A stretch of DNA of 64,000 bases, taken from NCBI GenBank assembly GCA_023627715.1, contig JAMAHW010000039.1, positions 186,001 through 250,000 on the forward strand, read 5' to 3'. A program made the position numbers and the translations under genes. This document shows positions 11,585 to 22,851 of this stretch, piece by piece. The notes beneath the pieces were generated by a model. The model saw nothing but the letters and a program-made list of their open reading frames with translations, made no database searches and was not told where the DNA came from. This stretch comes from Periconia sp. R9002. Its lineage: Eukaryota > Ascomycota > Dothideomycetes > Pleosporales > Periconiaceae. Numbering within the stretch: the stretch's first letter is position 1; the number at the start of each line of letters is the position of its first letter.

Positions 11585-11990
11585 TAAGGACATCTTCTAC
11601 TAGGTAGCCGCGCCTAGAAGGCCTAGTACAGTGTACTAAACTATTAGTCTAGGCCTACCTATTCGTATAACTTCTTTAATCGCTCTTTAATAGGTAGTTT
11701 AGTTATTAGAATATAGTAACGTTTACTACTTTTTATAACTTTTTATTTTAAATTTTTTTTAGGGTGCGCGCGCTAAGCTCTTTAGAGCTTAGCGCCTACG
11801 TAACGCATTACGTAACTACACCCCTTTATATATATACGCTTTTTTCTTATATACTTTTTATAAACTACTTTTTTACTACTTTTTTACACTAGGCCTAGGC
11901 AACCTAGGTAGTTATTACTATAAAAAGTGCCTAATACTTATACTTATAAGGTGTTCTACTACCGACTTTCTATAACGAGAGTTATTTCTT
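11585..11990. repeat. AT-rich, RIP-like degenerate repeat with palindromes
   Basis: This stretch is very rich in TpA and almost free of CpA and TpG. Several consecutive 60-base blocks (11641-11760, 11821-11880) contain none at all, the expected product of repeat-induced point mutation acting on both strands. Two perfect inverted repeats lie inside: 11-bp arms at 11770-11780 and 11785-11795 around TTTA, then 7-bp arms at 11797-11803 and 11808-11814. Words such as CTAGGCCTAGG recur. I read it as a mutated transposable-element fragment, perhaps a MITE-like end. No coding capacity remains. Confidence 0.65.
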
Positions 11991-12834
11991 TACTTATTGC
12001 CTCGATTGTAGGGATCCTGCCTCTTAGTTCTGGGATGTCTTGCTACTGTACTAATTATTATGTTACGCTCGTGTGAACAGTGACGCAACGTATGTGATAA
12101 CAATGACATCACACATCGCTCCATGCAATTTGCTTCTACGACAAAATATCACTCTCAACACGTAACTGGTTTTACCTTCATAGACGGTTCTTTAGTCCGA
12201 GAAATCAACAAGACCACAAATACACCCGTCAGGAGCTTATACCCACGTCAAGCTACTGCACATGTTAATCTGATCATCTGCCTAGAACCGCAGATCGAGA
12301 AACCGAGGAGATAGATAATCTATCGCTACCAAATTCGCTTTCTACTTTCATGCAGGGCGTGCGCGCCACCTTGCATCATCTGGACGGTACAGGCGAATCG
12401 CACGCGCGTCTCCGCTAGTTTGGAGCGTTCTGGCCACGTTTTAGGGAAAGATTTTCCGTTTAAAGATGCGTGGTGAGCTTGTTTGTTGCGGCTGATGATG
12501 GATAGGTGGTGTGCAGCTACGCGCGGGTGGGGGCGGGCTTGGAGAGCCACGCTCTTGATCTGGATCCTATTGATTAGCAGGTACAGAGAGTGAGATTGAA
12601 CAGGCCCCACGGTTTAATCGCGAGTTATACGAATGCGTAAGTCTACATTGTGTTTTCCTGACATGCTAAGGACTAGTCCGCGCGCACGGAGTGACGATTG
12701 GCGTGACCAAATCATTGGGACATGTTTACATAGCTCATCTTTTTCAATCGAAAAATATCCACGGCTTCCTTTCAAATACAGCTCCTTCTATGCGCTTGCG
12801 CTTTTACATCATACCCTTCGAGAACGATGTAGGG
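11991..12834. other. non-coding stretch
   Basis: Open frames on either strand (12123-12314 plus, 12326-12610 minus, 12633-12857 plus) carry no motif and no sensible splice partners. Base composition returns to normal after the AT-rich patch. Nothing else was recognised. Confidence 0.35.
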
Positions 12835-13159
12835 TTTTCAAGATATCATACTCATAAAGACCGCGGAAAATCCGAACCTTTCAGATGCTGACAGGACATT
12901 GAAGGGAAAGGGGGATAACCGGGTCCAGTTCCTAAACAATCGAATACGGGGCCCCACGAATTACTAGCACATCGGTTGGAAGATAAATGGGTTCAGCCAG
13001 GGTTCCTTCACGACTATTGACTTTACAGTTAAGGACTTGGCCGCCAAGGTCCGTATCACAGTGGAGCCTACTAGCCATACCCCGATTATCAAATCATGAT
13101 ATCAAGATTCTCTCACTTTCTTTGGTGCGTTGGAGATAGACGGCGTAACGCGAGAGGGC
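12835..13159 (+). pseudogene. possible decayed reading frame of unknown family
   Basis: One plus frame reads about 105 codons with only two internal stops, a TAG at about 12965 and a TGA at about 13097. Each differs from a sense codon (CAG, CGA) by one C-to-T change. The peptide between them has the composition of a real protein (for example FTTIDFTVKDLAAKVRITV, then DSLTFFGALEIDGV). I do not recognise the family. It sits between a RIP-like patch and a gene promoter, so a decayed exon is plausible. Chance is the alternative. Confidence 0.22.
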
Positions 13160-13939
13160 TAGATCAGAAAGCGCACTACAGGGTCCACAAGTGTGTAACA
13201 TGACTGGTTGGAACGGGCGCGTGTTGAGTGTGGATCTTTTCTCGTTTAAAAAGGCATCACAAAGTGCCGACAGCGCGGCTATTGGACTTGTCGGGGGGTA
13301 GTCCTGGATCCGTTGTCAAGGCGATAAGATACTGAATCAGGTCTCGAACGTGGTGTCGCTTTTGCATGAATCGTTCCTACGTGTGTCGTTTAGATTAGGA
13401 AAAGAGCTGGATTATGGGTCTGAAGCACTGTTCTTCGCTACAAGGGAGAAGGCGAAAAAGGTTCACAAATTGACTCTCGCTAAGAGATGATCGATATCGA
13501 GTTTTGCTGTTGTACCTATGTGTGGTGAGACGAGATGTATCTTGTCTTCCTACACCGATCAATAACCATGGATCAATCCCCTGACCCAAGGGAGGCGCAT
13601 AAAATGTGAGGCTGGGACGGTAATGGTGGCTGTATAATTACCGAGAATCGTCCCCCGCACGCCACGCGGGATGCATTTCACCAGACCCATGCATGTCACT
13701 GACCACTATCTTGTCCCCGCACGACTATCCCCGCATAATACGGGGCACCCCACATTTTAGTGCCTCACAACTCTTCCCGAGCTCCAGCTAGGTATCGAGC
13801 TACTCCAGTTTCTTGCTATGGATTCCGTTCTTTTGATTCTTTATTTAAGGTACCTTGAAGGTTTCCATCCGTCTCTCATCGCATCCAGTGCGAACCAATT
13901 GCGCCCAAACGAAGGTCGCAATAAAAACCAATCATCATC
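13160..13939. other. promoter side of the DHA1 transporter
   Basis: No coding sequence recognised. The last 200 bp carries a C-rich run (around 13720-13760) and a TATA-like ttatttaagg near 13845, followed by AATCATCATC just before the ATG. Confidence 0.35.
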
Positions 13940-15769
13940 ATGCCTCTCGGTATCTTAGATGACAACAAGCTCGAACATGTCCCTGGAACAGCGCCATTGA
14001 GCGAGCTGAGCAGGGTGGATCTCGAAATCGACGCCGGCGTTGACCGTGGCCTACTCAAGCACGACCCTACCGGAGAAATTGTTCTGGTGCCACAGCCCTC
14101 TGACTCTCCCAATGACCCGTACAATTGGCCGCGATGGAAGAAAGAAATGTTTACGGTAGTCATTGGTTATGGCTGCGGATGTGTAGGAGGTGAGATTAGG
14201 GCCGAAATAAGTACTATTGAACGTCTATTGATTAACGAATGTGTAGCTGTCGGGCCACTGTTGACACCTGCCTTTGTACCGCTCGCTGAACAGTTCGGCG
14301 TCCCGCTCCAAAAATTCACTCTAGGTGAGCAGAACACGCATCACCAAACAACGGTTCGGAACCAACTAATCATCACAAACCAGGCTGCAATGGATCATGC
14401 ATCGTTGCCATCTCCGTGGGCAGTCTCCTCTGCAACACCCTCGCCGTCAAAATCGGACGACGCCCAGTCTACCTCGCCACCACCCTCGGACTCGCCATAT
14501 CCTGCTTCTGGGCCGCAGAAGTGACCAGCTTCGCGTCGCTGGCCGGCGCGAGAACGATTCAAGGTTTCTGCATGGCACCCTTCGAGGCTCTGATCCCCGC
14601 GTCCGTCGCTGATGTCTGGCACGTGCACGAACGAGGGTTGCGCATGGCTATATTCAATCTCGGTGTGCTCGGCGGCATCAACCTCGCAGGTCCAATCGCT
14701 GGTACCGTCATTGAAAAGGGCTCGTATCGCGCTGCCATGCACGGTATGGGCGGCGCTTTTGTACTAATGCTCCTCCTCATCATCTTCTTCATGCCTGAAA
14801 CCGCCTTCGTCCGACGTGGAGCCATCAACATCGATACCAGCGACAAGAAAGTCGACTTAGAACCCTTGGAAAAGGAGGAAGTAATAAAGATCGAAAACAA
14901 AGGCACGCCTGCTCCAAACCCCAATAGTGATATGTCTTCCGAACCTGAGATCTCGTACGTGCGCCAATTGCTCCCCTGGAGCGGCTACTGGGATCACGTT
15001 TCCTTCTGGCGCACGCTCATCCGACCCTTCTTCCTCATTCTTTCTCCAATCGTTATGTGGGCGACGCTTCTCTTCACCGTTTGCATCTCTTGGCTCGTCC
15101 TCATTTCCATCACGCTCTCCCAAATATTCTCCGCGCCGCCTTACAACTTCTCCGTCAGCGCAGTGGGCGCAACCAACGTCTCCTCCTTTGTCGCATCGCT
15201 AATCGCCACGTTTGTGGCCGGCTACATCATCGATGGCGTTGCAACCTTCATGGCGAGGCGCAACAACGGTATCTTCGGTTCGTCAATCCCCTCATCCTCA
15301 CCACCCATCTCTTCTCTATCGCTAACACACACACGCAGAACCCGAATTCCGCCTCCCAGTAATGATCACCTACCTCGTCTTCACCGCAACCGGATTTTTC
15401 GCCTGGGGCGAAGCCCTCTACAACCAAGCGCCCTGGCCCATCCCCGTCATCGTCTGCATGGGCCTCATCAACCTGGGCGTCCAACTCGGCACCACGTCCG
15501 TCGTCACCTACGTCTCCGACTGCCATCGCGAGCAATCAGCCGAAGCCTTTGCCATCATGAACTTCATCAAAAACATGTTTGCGTTTGGTATGACGTTCTA
15601 CGCGAATGATTGGTTAGCTGTCCAGGGGGTACGAAATGCGTTCTTCGTGATTGGTGGAACGACTGTCGCCGTCACGCTCTGCACGATTCCGATGTATATC
15701 TGGGGCAAGAGGGCCAGGAGTTGGGTGTTTAGGCATAGAGTTATTGATCGGGTGTTGAAATCGGAATAG
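13940..15769 (+). CDS. MFS transporter, DHA1 family (12 helices)
   Basis: Exons 13940-14189, 14247-14324, 14384-15277 and 15339-15769 splice with closing phases to 550 residues. A hydrophilic N-terminus ends in NDPYNWPRWKKE, a motif typical of fungal DHA1 transporters of the HOL1/polyamine-like branch. Helices 2-3 carry the cytoplasmic loop VKIGRRPVYL (family motif GxxxDRxGRR, here shortened). Helix 4 has ARTIQGF, and helix 5 lies around LGGINLAGPIAGTVI. A long acidic and polar loop (about residues 240-290) separates the two six-helix halves. It should be a plasma-membrane proton-linked importer or exporter of small molecules, with unknown substrate. The first two introns frame a 78-nt exon that encodes most of helix 1. 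Codons shift from C-ending to G/T-ending near the 3' end. Confidence 0.9.
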
Positions 15770-16077
15770 GAGATGTGAAATAGGATTGGTTGGGTGTCGC
15801 GCATGGCAGGAAATGAGTATTTGTGAGGGCAACTGGTAGCAGCATTAACGAGACTTTAACCCTCTTTCCGTCAATTTCGTGATTGAATTTCATATTGAAA
15901 TGAACGAACAACCGAGAATTACGACCACCAAAATGTGTACATGATTGTCTATGTATCTCATCATGTTCTGAAGCTACTTAATGAAGCAGTGCGATTGCGC
16001 TTATATATAACTTGCTCGCATTGCACTCATCATGATTTTGAAGTTCCACTCACACAGGCAATTTCAACAATACCCTT
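15770..16077. other. short convergent intergenic region
   Basis: The 3' flanks of the DHA1 transporter and the PAQR gene meet here. No element was seen. Confidence 0.4.
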
Positions 16078-17176
16078 TTACCCTCCAGGCGCGCAAACAT
16101 CCGCAGCCCCATGCACATGGTCAAATGCCCTCAACAACCCAAACAGATGCGCCAACCCCGCACATATCACCAGACAATGCATAATCTGATGACTAGCACC
16201 CCAAATATCAAACCGTTTCGGATACAAACTCTCCGGAATCTACACATGTCAGCTCACCTCTCGCACAACCCAAGATGCTCACATACCCTCATCGCGTATA
16301 ACGCCCCACCTGTAAGATTAAACACGGTCATCAGAAACATCCAATCCAGACTCATCCTCCACATCTGCGTTTCCCATCCAAAACGGACTACGCCGTGGAA
16401 TATCGGAATCAGGAAAGAGAGACCGAGGCCGGAGTACATGAGCGTACGATACGGACGGTATTTTGGCGTGCGGAAGGCAGGGTGGAGAGTCGCGTAGGTG
16501 CACAAAGTCGCTAAGACAGAGACGAGGGTGTAGTAGGTCCGCTGGAGAGAAGGCGTGCAGAAAAAGCCGTAGTAAACGCATGGGATCGTGGAACCCCACA
16601 TGAGAACGACAATACCTAACTAGAGACTTTCTATCAGCTTACGTTGCGACTTAGTCAAGGGAAACTGACGTAGTCTAGTTGGTTACCGAGTCTGTGGATT
16701 GGCGCGCTATGATTGTTGAATATGTGAAATCTACGAATGAGTAAGAGGAGCAGTTGGTCAAAAATCAGCCAAGGGCTTTTGAGGAGGTAGCCTACGTTGC
16801 AGAGAGAAGGAAACACGTCGCAACACCAAAAAAGAACGTCGCAAACACGACGACATCAGCTGTTCCCGCACGCGAATATCGTGCGCCTAGCTGGCGATAG
16901 ATCCGGAATGGGAGTGTGAAAAACAGAGCTGAGCCAATGAGATGGGAGTATATGTTCACTATCGTCTCGTCAGACGCTGTATTTCATGTGAAAGGAATCC
17001 CGAGGTACCTGTCTCATTGTGTATGTGAAATATACTCTCTACAGACTTTCTGTAGGAATTCGAAATCGCTCTAAGAGATCGCATTAGCGGATACAATTTT
17101 TTACAGACGTACCCTGACGTTACAGGTACTATATAAGTTGTCAGAGCGTACCTGTATCCAGATAATATGTACTCAT
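16078..17176 (-). CDS. PAQR / haemolysin-III family membrane protein (Izh-like)
   Basis: Read on the minus strand, exons 17152-17176, 17009-17113, 16796-16976, 16670-16730, 16287-16619 and 16078-16239 join in phase to 288 residues. Signature parts of the family are present: SNSYRKSVESIFHIHNET before helix 1, NIYSHLIGSALFF, then FHIFNNHSAPIHRLGNQLDY, helix IVVLMWGSTIPCVYYGFF, and the C-terminal FDIWGASHQIMHCLVI with its conserved HxxxH-type zinc ligands. Fungal relatives (Izh/AdipoR type) affect lipid, sterol and zinc homeostasis and have seven helices. Six exons make it the most fragmented gene here. The first exon of 25 nt and its 38-nt intron are tentative; a start further upstream is possible. 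The core from 17113 down to 16078 is secure. Confidence 0.85.
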
Positions 17177-18336
17177 TATCCCTTCATCGACTTAGAGAGA
17201 TAGTTCAGTTAAACACAGGCGTTGAAGAGCTTACTGGTACCATGAAGCTTACACATTGTCAATTTCCCCGACTTTATGATTTCATGGTGGACTCACGAAT
17301 TTCATCCCATGTCAAAAGCTGATTTTTGTCCCGTTCGAGGGGCTGGGTATGTTATAAGCAGATATCGGGCACAAAGCGGGGTCATTGTGATTACATTCTT
17401 TTTGTCGGCATTTTGCAAGGGGACTTGCTTGCGTGAACGTGCTCTACTCATGGAAATGGAGGACAACTTTGGCAAAGCTACGGTGAATCGTTGCAGAACG
17501 TAGATGGCAGAAAGAGGATTAGTAAATTGGTTCAGAGCGACATCCGAGGTGACAGGTCTTGGCGAAGCTAAATCGAAAATAGAATGTGATCGTCAGGTTT
17601 GTGGCTGTCCTTCATCCAATCCGATCAATTGATTAACCTCGAGCGTATGTTTCTGTCTTTAGAATCACGAATCTAAAGAATTTGGGGGGGTATTCTTCAG
17701 ATTTAGGAGACGCTGGAAGCATGAACGATTTAGCCTCCAACAATTGGCGTCTCGAAGTCGCGGGCCTTGCAGCAACCAAGGCTGGAGGCAGTGAACAAAG
17801 CTGAACAAAATCATCGCATCCACGTAAATCCAAGCATAGTTGCTATGTATAAATGTAATGACGAAGGTACATATAATTTCTAGTATAAATCATCAATTGA
17901 TATCATCCGCTAGCCCCACAAATTCAGCAAGATTTCGCCTATTTTCCGAAAACGTGCGGAGGCAGTGGCGCCGTGTTTCGGTAGTCTGGTGCATGTAAGA
18001 TGGGGGCGGAATTGAAACGCATTCATTCGCGCATGACTGCTCCCTGGAAGGCTCCAAAACATGTATCAACTATATGACCTCCAGGCCATCCATAGATATA
18101 GGCATGTAAACGACGTAGGAGCGAGGATTAGTGATGGTTTGCATCACGGCCGCTTGGCAAGCGCAATGTTCTCTTTCTCTCCCAATGCAACACCATATTT
18201 GATTCTACTCTGGCCAGTATGGCAGCTATACTCATCGCTTCAACATACATTGAGCAACACTTCTTCATTTAGACATCAATATACTATTTAACTGCCCCTA
18301 TCACTTGGAAACCCACCTGACTATCTTACTATCAGC
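17177..18336. other. divergent intergenic region
   Basis: This lies between the PAQR gene (minus) and the next plus-strand gene. Frames at 17276-17503, 17633-17833 and 18061-18291 lack motifs. Nothing else was recognised. Confidence 0.35.
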
Positions 18337-20008
18337 ATGGCGGGTGGCACCCAGCAAACTGCGACAGTTGGATACGTTGCAGGCGACAACCAGCGAGATA
18401 CAATCTCGTTACTTGTGAGCTGTTTTGCTACCCTTGGTCTTTGCGTATATTCGGCGGTGCACCTTAACGTGCCGCCTAAAAGACAATCGTACTTCCATGG
18501 AATTTTTCAAGCAATGAAGTGGTGTCTCATTGGTCTTTTTGCCCCGGAGCTCGTTCTTTATACGGCGTGGCGACAGTACGCATCGGCTAAGCAGTTGTGC
18601 GATGAGGTGGAACAGGCGATTTCAAAATCTCAAAATGAAGCGGAACCACACAAGACCGAAAGAGGAACGAAGGTATTGTGATCTATATCATTGCTTTCAA
18701 GCTTAGTGTCGGGAAAGAATATGGCTGACGTTGACGTAGACTCTCCCCCTGGCAGATAGTTCTAATTCGGCTACACAGTCACGGCGGTATGCTTGGACGC
18801 TCTCGCATGGCTTCTATGGCACTATGGGCGGTATTGCAATAGACATTGATAGTTCAACGGACGAATCACCTTACGCGCACATTTTCGGGGACGTAAAACG
18901 GCTCACCCTCACAGCAAAGGGGGTCGCACTCCTAGCGCACTGCGGTCTCTTGCCCGATATCTCGCTGGACGATATAAAAGACAAAAACAAAGCGGATGGA
19001 GTGGCGAAGTTTGTAGCGTGCGTGCAGGCAGGATGGATGATGATCCAAGTCATCAATCGAGCTGCGGTCGGGCTCCCTACAACGCTTCTCGAGGTCAACA
19101 CTGTCGCTCATGTCGTCTGCGCCCTTCTGATGTATGTCGTATGGTGGCATAAACCGCGGCAAGTAACGGCCCCTACATTGTTGCCCGCCGACGGACTTTG
19201 GCCTTTGATTGCATACATGTACTCAGCCAGTCGATTAAGTGGTCAGAAACCCAGTGGTATCCGCAGCGTAATCATGCATGAAAAGCCAGAGTTGAAGACA
19301 TTAGCGTGGATTGAGGGGTTGGAGTCGAATGGCGCCAGCAAGCATGGTCATTTTGTTCCTTTGCCAAAGGAAGATGCTAGTCAGATTCACCAAGAGGAGG
19401 CCGAGATCTTCCCCTCCGACAGCGAAAAATTCCAAATGCGGAGAATGCTCGCTACCGAAGCCGTGATGCGATATCCGGCTATACACGAAAGATTCAAGGA
19501 GCCCAAAAACCGGAAGAAGGACGCTGGAAAATATCAGTACCTCTTACCCTATTCCACCGAGCTGGTCCACCCGCACTCCCTCAACTGGCCGAATGCAGGC
19601 CTCCTCCGTCGCACACAATCCCTCATCATGGGAATGACCTTATGGGGCGCATCAATGGTCTACGGAGCCATCCATGTTTCCGCGTGGAAATATTTCTTTC
19701 CCACATATACAGAGCAATTGTTGTGGCACCTCAGCTCGGTCTGGGTAACGTTTTGCGCGGGGTTCTGGCTCTCCATTCACCTTCTAGCGTACTTTTTCCC
19801 AGTCATCGATCAGATCTGGAACGGATTCAATCAGAGGCGGCTGGGATGGTTTTCAACCATCGTGATAGTCTTTTTGTGTACTATTTGCGGTGTGAGCTTT
19901 GTCGGGAGCAGGGCCTACCTTGTGATTGAGGCTTTTGTTAGTATCAGGGAGGTTCCGACGGAGGTTTATGATACCCCGAGTTGGTCGCAGGTCTTTCCAC
20001 ATCTTTGA
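18337..20008 (+). CDS. fungal-specific multi-helix membrane protein
   Basis: Exons 18337-18672 and 18740-20008 give 534 residues. The N-terminal block has SLLVSCFATLGLCVYSAVHL followed by NVPP, and MKWCLIGLFAPELVLYTAW. This matches a large uncharacterised fungal family (conserved TxxLCxWSAxHLNVP...KWxxxxxLAPEFVL). Further helices appear after the intron: AHVVCALLMYVVWW, the WGASMVYGAIHVSAW region, FCAGFWLSIHLLAYFF and STIVIVFLCTICGVSFVG. A polar middle with acidic runs lies at about 260-330. The role is unknown; proteins of this type are often neighbours of NLR and heterokaryon-incompatibility genes, but no function is established. The intron retains an in-frame stop, so unspliced RNA would end at 114 codons. 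Confidence 0.8.
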
Positions 20009-21624
20009 ATTTCGACGTTATCACATCAGTTGTTGGTTATGTTTTCAAGGTTCGCCACACTCGCGTATTGTTTTGGGATACATAAATTGCGTGTCAAAGT
20101 CGAGGCACCACATTTCTTACCCAACCTCTACGCGTAGCAATAAAACTTAAGACTCAAAAATAGCTCTCAATATAGGTTGATTATTGGCGTCCGTGGGCGA
20201 GCTAAAAGTTTATATAATAATAACATCGTTAGGTGCAGTGTTATAATAAAGAGGAGAATGTGGATTTTGAAAACTGTCAAAATAATGTTTCTCTTTTACA
20301 ATTTCCTTTGCATGTAGCTTTCACTGCTTGAGACTTGAACTTTTATATAATTGGAATAAATATTATTGATCTACTCACATTGCGGAGCGATAAGAATTGA
20401 ACAAAACCATGATTTCTCTTAGGAACTAGTGATAATTATAGAGGGCAAGAGATTGATGCCGAAGACCGGCCGTTAATCACATACACAATCCCGCACATAA
20501 TGTATGTAACCATCGACAGGCCCATTTTCATATACCTACTGCCTCGCTGTAACTATTCCGATGCAAAAGCCTCTGCTATTTTCCGTATCGAGCGCCCCGG
20601 TAGTGCTAACAAAAAATAGGCGACAGGGACTAGCGGATACATGCTACCGCCCATAGCCTATGCGCCATTGACGGGCAGATCGTGGACTTATGTCGTATAG
20701 CGCTTGATCTCCTTGGTCACCCCGAAGTCATCAGCCCCTCTCGAAGCGTTTACATGGAGGTGACCTTCTTACAGGGAGTGGTCAAGGTACCACCCGCTGA
20801 CGAAAGTGTATAGAATGGAAGTGCGGAAAGTATAATCTAGTGAAGCTCCTGTGTCTAAAGCTTTGTAAATGGAAATGACAATTTGGGAAGCCGCGTAGTC
20901 GGAAGAGTAAAGGGTTCTACCAATTCAAGGTTTTTCGTCCGGTACTGCCATAGTCATCCAATATGTGGATGACGCCTCATACACTAGCTACCGTTGACCC
21001 GGTCTGTGACCCGCCGGCGTATAGCCCCTTGTATATTAGGTGGCAGTCTTCTAAGGCGGAACTCTGGCCCACACCGCTTGGGTTGTTAAATCCAGAACCT
21101 CATCTTGGAAGGTCATTAAGCTTTGGAAGCCGAGTTTCGTAGTTGCAGCTCGTCCCGCTCTGTTGGAGGTGAGTATAGCCAAGGAAGCTTATGTAGAAGT
21201 CTTCAATGCTTCGTAGTCGATGATGCGTGATAGCAGACACTTATAGCGGTTTCGTAGCACGTAGTCTTGGGTGACTTTCAAGGTCAACTGGTGCTGATGG
21301 CGTACTACCTAGTTCTAGCTAGCCCTTTCCCATCGTTTATCATGTTCATGCCCAATCAAATACTCACAAATACGACAGCAATTCCTAGAATTACACATGC
21401 GAAACCAAATTAGGAAAAAAGTTGGGAAACTGGGATTGGGGATAGCCTCCTAAACATTTTCGCATCGCCTGAAAAAGAATCGGGAGAAGCGCGGGGTTCT
21501 CGGTCACTTAGCTCCGCGTCACTGATCACTGCAAGACACCAGATATAAAGACATCAACACCGACCTCCATACCTCTCCATCACGCCAAGAATCTTCATTA
21601 TCAGTCTCCACCGAGTAGCACACC
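20009..21624. other. 1.6 kb intergenic region
   Basis: The first 450 bp is AT-rich with short tandem-like TATAATAATAA words near 20210. The remainder is of ordinary composition, with no frame above 60 codons on the plus strand until the NmrA-like gene. I found no protein motif, repeat end or RNA gene. Confidence 0.4.
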
Positions 21625-22530
21625 ATGGCATCCGTCCTTGTGTTCGGCCCAACGGGGCAAGTGGGTTCCGTAGCGGCCGCCACCGCGGCCTCGCTCAACG
21701 CAAAAGTGACCCTCGCCATGCGCGACACCTCCAAACCCATAACCAACATCCCCAACTCTTCCAACTTCCCCAAAGTCCAAGCCGACCTCACCGACCCGGC
21801 ATCCGTCGTCAATGCCGTCCAAAAAAGCGGCGCGACGCGCGCGTTCGTGTACCTCGCGCAGCGAGAACCGGAAAGCATGCGCGCAACGGTCCAAGCGCTC
21901 AAGGACGGAGGAATCACTTTCGTCGTTTTCCTAAGCAGCTACACGATTCCGCATGATCAAGCCTTGAAGGAGGTCGAGCCTGATAATGTCATCCCCTACC
22001 TGCACGCGCAGTACGAGGCCGCTCTGGACGACGTGTTCGGGGAGGAGAATTACGTTGCGCTGCGGCCGGGGGGGTTCGTCTCGAACTTCCGCGCGCAAAA
22101 GGATGGGATTGTGGCGGGGAAGGTGACGGTGGTGGGTGCGGAGTTTAGGATGGATTGTGTCGTGCCCGCGGATATTGGGCGGGTCGCTGGTGCCTTACTT
22201 GCCGAGGGGCCGAAGAATGGGCAGAAGAAGGTGTATGTGTATGGGCCGCAGATTTTGTCGATGGAGGAGATTTTGGGGAGGTTTGGGAGTGTGTTGGGGA
22301 GGGAGATTGAGGTGCTGGATTCGCCGGCGAAGGATGTGGATAGGAGTAAAGCGCCCCCGCCTGTGAAGTTTATTGTTGATCGTTTGGCGAAGGAGGGGGG
22401 TGGTGATGGGTGGAAGAAAAGGTTTTGGAATCATGAGGAGGGTGTGAAGAATGTAGAACTTTATACTGGTAAGCCGGCGACGCCGCTTGAAGAGTGGGTG
22501 GCGGAGAATAAGGCGTTCTTCAATGCGTAG
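21625..22530 (+). CDS. NmrA-like NAD(P)-binding protein (atypical SDR)
   Basis: A single exon of 301 residues with a CACCATGGC start context. The dinucleotide-binding loop is GPTGQVG at residues 8-14 after a hydrophobic first strand (ASVLVF). The next strand ends in MRDTSKP, where an Arg would favour NADP. FVVFLSSYTIPHD and the substrate-side pattern YEAALDDVF, ALRPGGFVSNFR follow the NmrA/HSCARG group. These proteins are redox sensors or isoflavone-reductase-like enzymes and lack the YxxxK pair of classical SDRs. No partner gene lies close by. Third codon positions are mostly C in the first third and almost only G or T in the last third. That gives a C-rich 5' half and G-rich 3' half of the message. 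Confidence 0.88.
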   Translation: MASVLVFGPTGQVGSVAAATAASLNAKVTLAMRDTSKPITNIPNSSNFPKVQADLTDPASVVNAVQKSGATRAFVYLAQREPESMRATVQALKDGGITFVVFLSSYTIPHDQALKEVEPDNVIPYLHAQYEAALDDVFGEENYVALRPGGFVSNFRAQKDGIVAGKVTVVGAEFRMDCVVPADIGRVAGALLAEGPKNGQKKVYVYGPQILSMEEILGRFGSVLGREIEVLDSPAKDVDRSKAPPPVKFIVDRLAKEGGGDGWKKRFWNHEEGVKNVELYTGKPATPLEEWVAENKAFFNA

Positions 22531-22851
22531 GGTGGAACGTCGAAGGTGATGCAGCGATGTCTTTCTACAAGATTTAATGAATCGAATCTATCTAAATAAC
22601 ATTTCTAAACAACCATTGAATTTTATGGGGAATCTCTGCCTATGTCGTGGGTACAAAGTCAGCTCAACTCAACCAGGGGTGATACAATGAGTGATGAATG
22701 TCCCAATACACCATGTCACGTGGTGTGCCGATAACAAACCACTCTGTACCTGGAGTTCAACTTAGTCAACTTCCAGACCGGGACAAACGAAGTAATAAAG
22801 ACACAGCAAAAGTATTTGCACGTTCCATTTGCTGTGATATGTACGGAAAAC
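22531..22851. other. convergent intergenic region
   Basis: This holds the 3' flank of the NmrA-like gene and of the membrane protein on the minus strand. No element was recognised. Confidence 0.35.

Noticed and set aside
12326..12610. Minus-strand 94-codon frame
   Set aside because: Composition of a random frame in GC-rich spacer; no motif and no partner exon.
20500..21300. Possible retroelement remnant in the gap before the NmrA-like gene
   Set aside because: Both strands were read for reverse transcriptase or RNase H motifs; no frame held more than a few matching residues.
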